From Streptomyces sp. SolWspMP-5a-2 (GTDB lineage Bacteria > Actinomycetota > Actinomycetes > Streptomycetales > Streptomycetaceae), in contig NZ_FMCI01000168.1 of NCBI RefSeq assembly GCF_900091845.1, positions 1 to 64,000 on the forward strand: a DNA stretch of 64,000 nt, in the 5' to 3' direction. Each line of letters begins with the position of its first letter. Position 1 is the stretch's first letter. The notes beneath the pieces were generated by a model. It made no database searches. It was not told the origin of the DNA and was given only the letters and a program-made list of their open reading frames with translations. Shown piece by piece: positions 62,782 through 64,000 of the stretch. A program made the position numbers and the translations under genes.

Positions 62782-64000
62782 CTACCCGGTCGCCGTCAGG
62801 ATGAGGATCGCCTGGTCGTCGTCCATGCTGCCGGGGCCGGTGAAGTCCTGGACCGCGCGGGTGAGGGACTCCAGGACCGCGTGGGCCTGGCCCCCGGCGC
62901 CCGTGAGGGCCCGGGTGAGGCGGTCGTCGCCGAACTGCTCGCCCGCCGGGTCGCGGGCCTCGGTGATGCCGTCGGTGTACAGGGCGAGGCTCTCGCCGGG
63001 GGCCAAGTGGAGGCGATAAGTGGCGAGTTCGGGGTGGGGCATGATGCCCAGCAGCGGTCCCTCGCTGACGATCGCACGGGCGCCGTCCGCGTCGATGTGC
63101 ACCGGGAGGGTGTGACCGGCCCGCACGAGGTCGATGTCGAGCCCCGGCCCGGCGGGGCGGACGTGCCCGTGGACGAGGGTGACGAACCCGGTGCCGTGCT
63201 CGCCGGGGCGCCGGATCAGGGCCCGGTTGACGGCGTGGACGACGTCCTCGGGTCCTGGCAGCAGCGGGGCGACCGCGCGGGCGGTGTGCCGCACCAGCGC
63301 GGTGGTCGTCGCGGCGAGCGCCCCGCGGCCGCTGACGTCACCGAGCATGAACGCCCAACTGCCGTCGTCCAGCGGCCAGACGTCGTAGAAGTCGCCGCCG
63401 ATCTCCAGCCCCTCGCCCGCCGGGTGGTAGTAGGTGGCGATCTCGGCGCCCGGCAGGTCGGGGAGGTCGGGCAGCAGCAGCCCGGCCTGGAGGTCGCGGG
63501 CGAGGGCGACGCGCTGCGTGTACTGGCGGGCGTTGCGGGTGGCGGAGGCGGCCCGGCGGGCGAGTTCCTCCGCGAGCGCGACGTCGTGGCCGTCGAGGAC
63601 GTGGTCGCCCGTGCTGAGCAGGGTCAGGGTGGCGAGGGTCTGCCCGCGCTCGACCAGCGGCACGCAGACGTAGCCGGTGACCTTCAGGTCGTGCCACGGG
63701 CCGGGCCCGGTGGGCGTGCGGCGCGCGACCTCGCTCAGGCCGGTGCCCAGCACGCGGGCCACGGCGTCGTCGTCGGCGTCGTACACCGGGATGTGGGACG
63801 CGAGGAGAGCGCGCTCGGCGGCGGTGGGCGCGGCCGTGGCGACGCGCCGCACCCGGCCCTGCTCGACCACGTCGACGGCGCACAGCGGCGCCAGCGCGGG
63901 CACGCACAGGTCCGCCAGGGCTCTGAGGGTCTGCGTGGGGTCGAGGTCGGCGCCCAGCGCGGTGCTGGCCCGGAGCAGGAACGCGAGGTCGTCGCGGGCG
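62782..64000 (-). CDS. GAF/SpoIIE-type serine phosphatase (partial, runs off the edge)
   Basis: At least 406 residues; the start is beyond the right edge. A GAF-like domain (YVCVPLVERGQTLATLTLLS) precedes a PP2C/SpoIIE phosphatase domain with GLEIGGDFYDVWPL, MLGDVSGRGALAA and LYTDGITEARD metal-site motifs. Such phosphatases act on anti-sigma antagonists. It converges with antA and marks the cluster boundary. Confidence 0.88.
   Translation of the reverse strand, partial: ARDDLAFLLRASTALGADLDPTQTLRALADLCVPALAPLCAVDVVEQGRVRRVATAAPTAAERALLASHIPVYDADDDAVARVLGTGLSEVARRTPTGPGPWHDLKVTGYVCVPLVERGQTLATLTLLSTGDHVLDGHDVALAEELARRAASATRNARQYTQRVALARDLQAGLLLPDLPDLPGAEIATYYHPAGEGLEIGGDFYDVWPLDDGSWAFMLGDVSGRGALAATTTALVRHTARAVAPLLPGPEDVVHAVNRALIRRPGEHGTGFVTLVHGHVRPAGPGLDIDLVRAGHTLPVHIDADGARAIVSEGPLLGIMPHPELATYRLHLAPGESLALYTDGITEARDPAGEQFGDDRLTRALTGAGGQAHAVLESLTRAVQDFTGPGSMDDDQAILILTATG

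Overview
The DNA is from a Streptomyces-type actinomycete. GC is very high, GTG and TTG starts are common, a SARP activator is present, and genes sit in tightly overlapping operons. Nearly the whole window is specialised metabolism: two biosynthetic regions flank a small accessory and defence island.

Region A (about 1-25.1 kb) is one side of an aromatic (type II) polyketide cluster that continues past the left edge. Its core is KSalpha, chain-length factor (CLF), ACP, a stand-alone acyltransferase and a 62-aa protein (15.8-20.5 kb). A serine-type KSIII and a two-lobed aromatase/cyclase lie at 10-12 kb. An alpha-methylacyl-CoA racemase and a degenerate citramalate-synthase homologue (7.3-9.9 kb) point to a branched 2-methylacyl starter. 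A pyruvate-dehydrogenase-like E1alpha/E1beta pair without E2/E3 lies beside rmlA and rmlB (20.7-25.1 kb), as in pathways to two-carbon-branched deoxysugars. P450, ferredoxin, MDR reductase and SDR genes supply tailoring, and an MFS pump supplies export. An AlkZ-type DNA glycosylase (0.5-1.6 kb) suggests the product alkylates DNA. A SARP and a NarL-type two-component pair, whose kinase has a rare TTA codon, are the local regulators. The set fits a trioxacarcin / LL-D49194 / kosinostatin-like product, but no glycosyltransferase is in the window, so this is inference.

Region B (about 25.4-35.7 kb) is accessory. It holds an NmrA-like reductase with a divergent XRE/MmyB regulator, a small cysteine-containing protein, a biological-conflict operon (Trypco1-like protein, FGE/SUMF1 protein, trypsin-NACHT-HEAT protein), a DUF2000 plus heme-oxygenase-like diiron protein pair, a secreted 97-aa protein and an RsbW-like ATPase.

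Region C (35.8-62.7 kb) is a complete antimycin cluster of the long form, with both antP and antQ. AntN, AntO and AntP convert tryptophan to anthranilate. AntF loads it on AntG, and the AntHIJKL oxygenase remodels the ring towards 3-aminosalicylate. AntC (NRPS) adds threonine and a reduced alpha-keto acid. AntE and AntD supply and add the alkylmalonyl unit and close the dilactone. AntM reduces the beta-keto group, AntB acylates the C8 hydroxyl, AntQ is the PPTase and AntA is the orphan ECF sigma factor. A GAF/SpoIIE-type phosphatase gene runs off the right edge.
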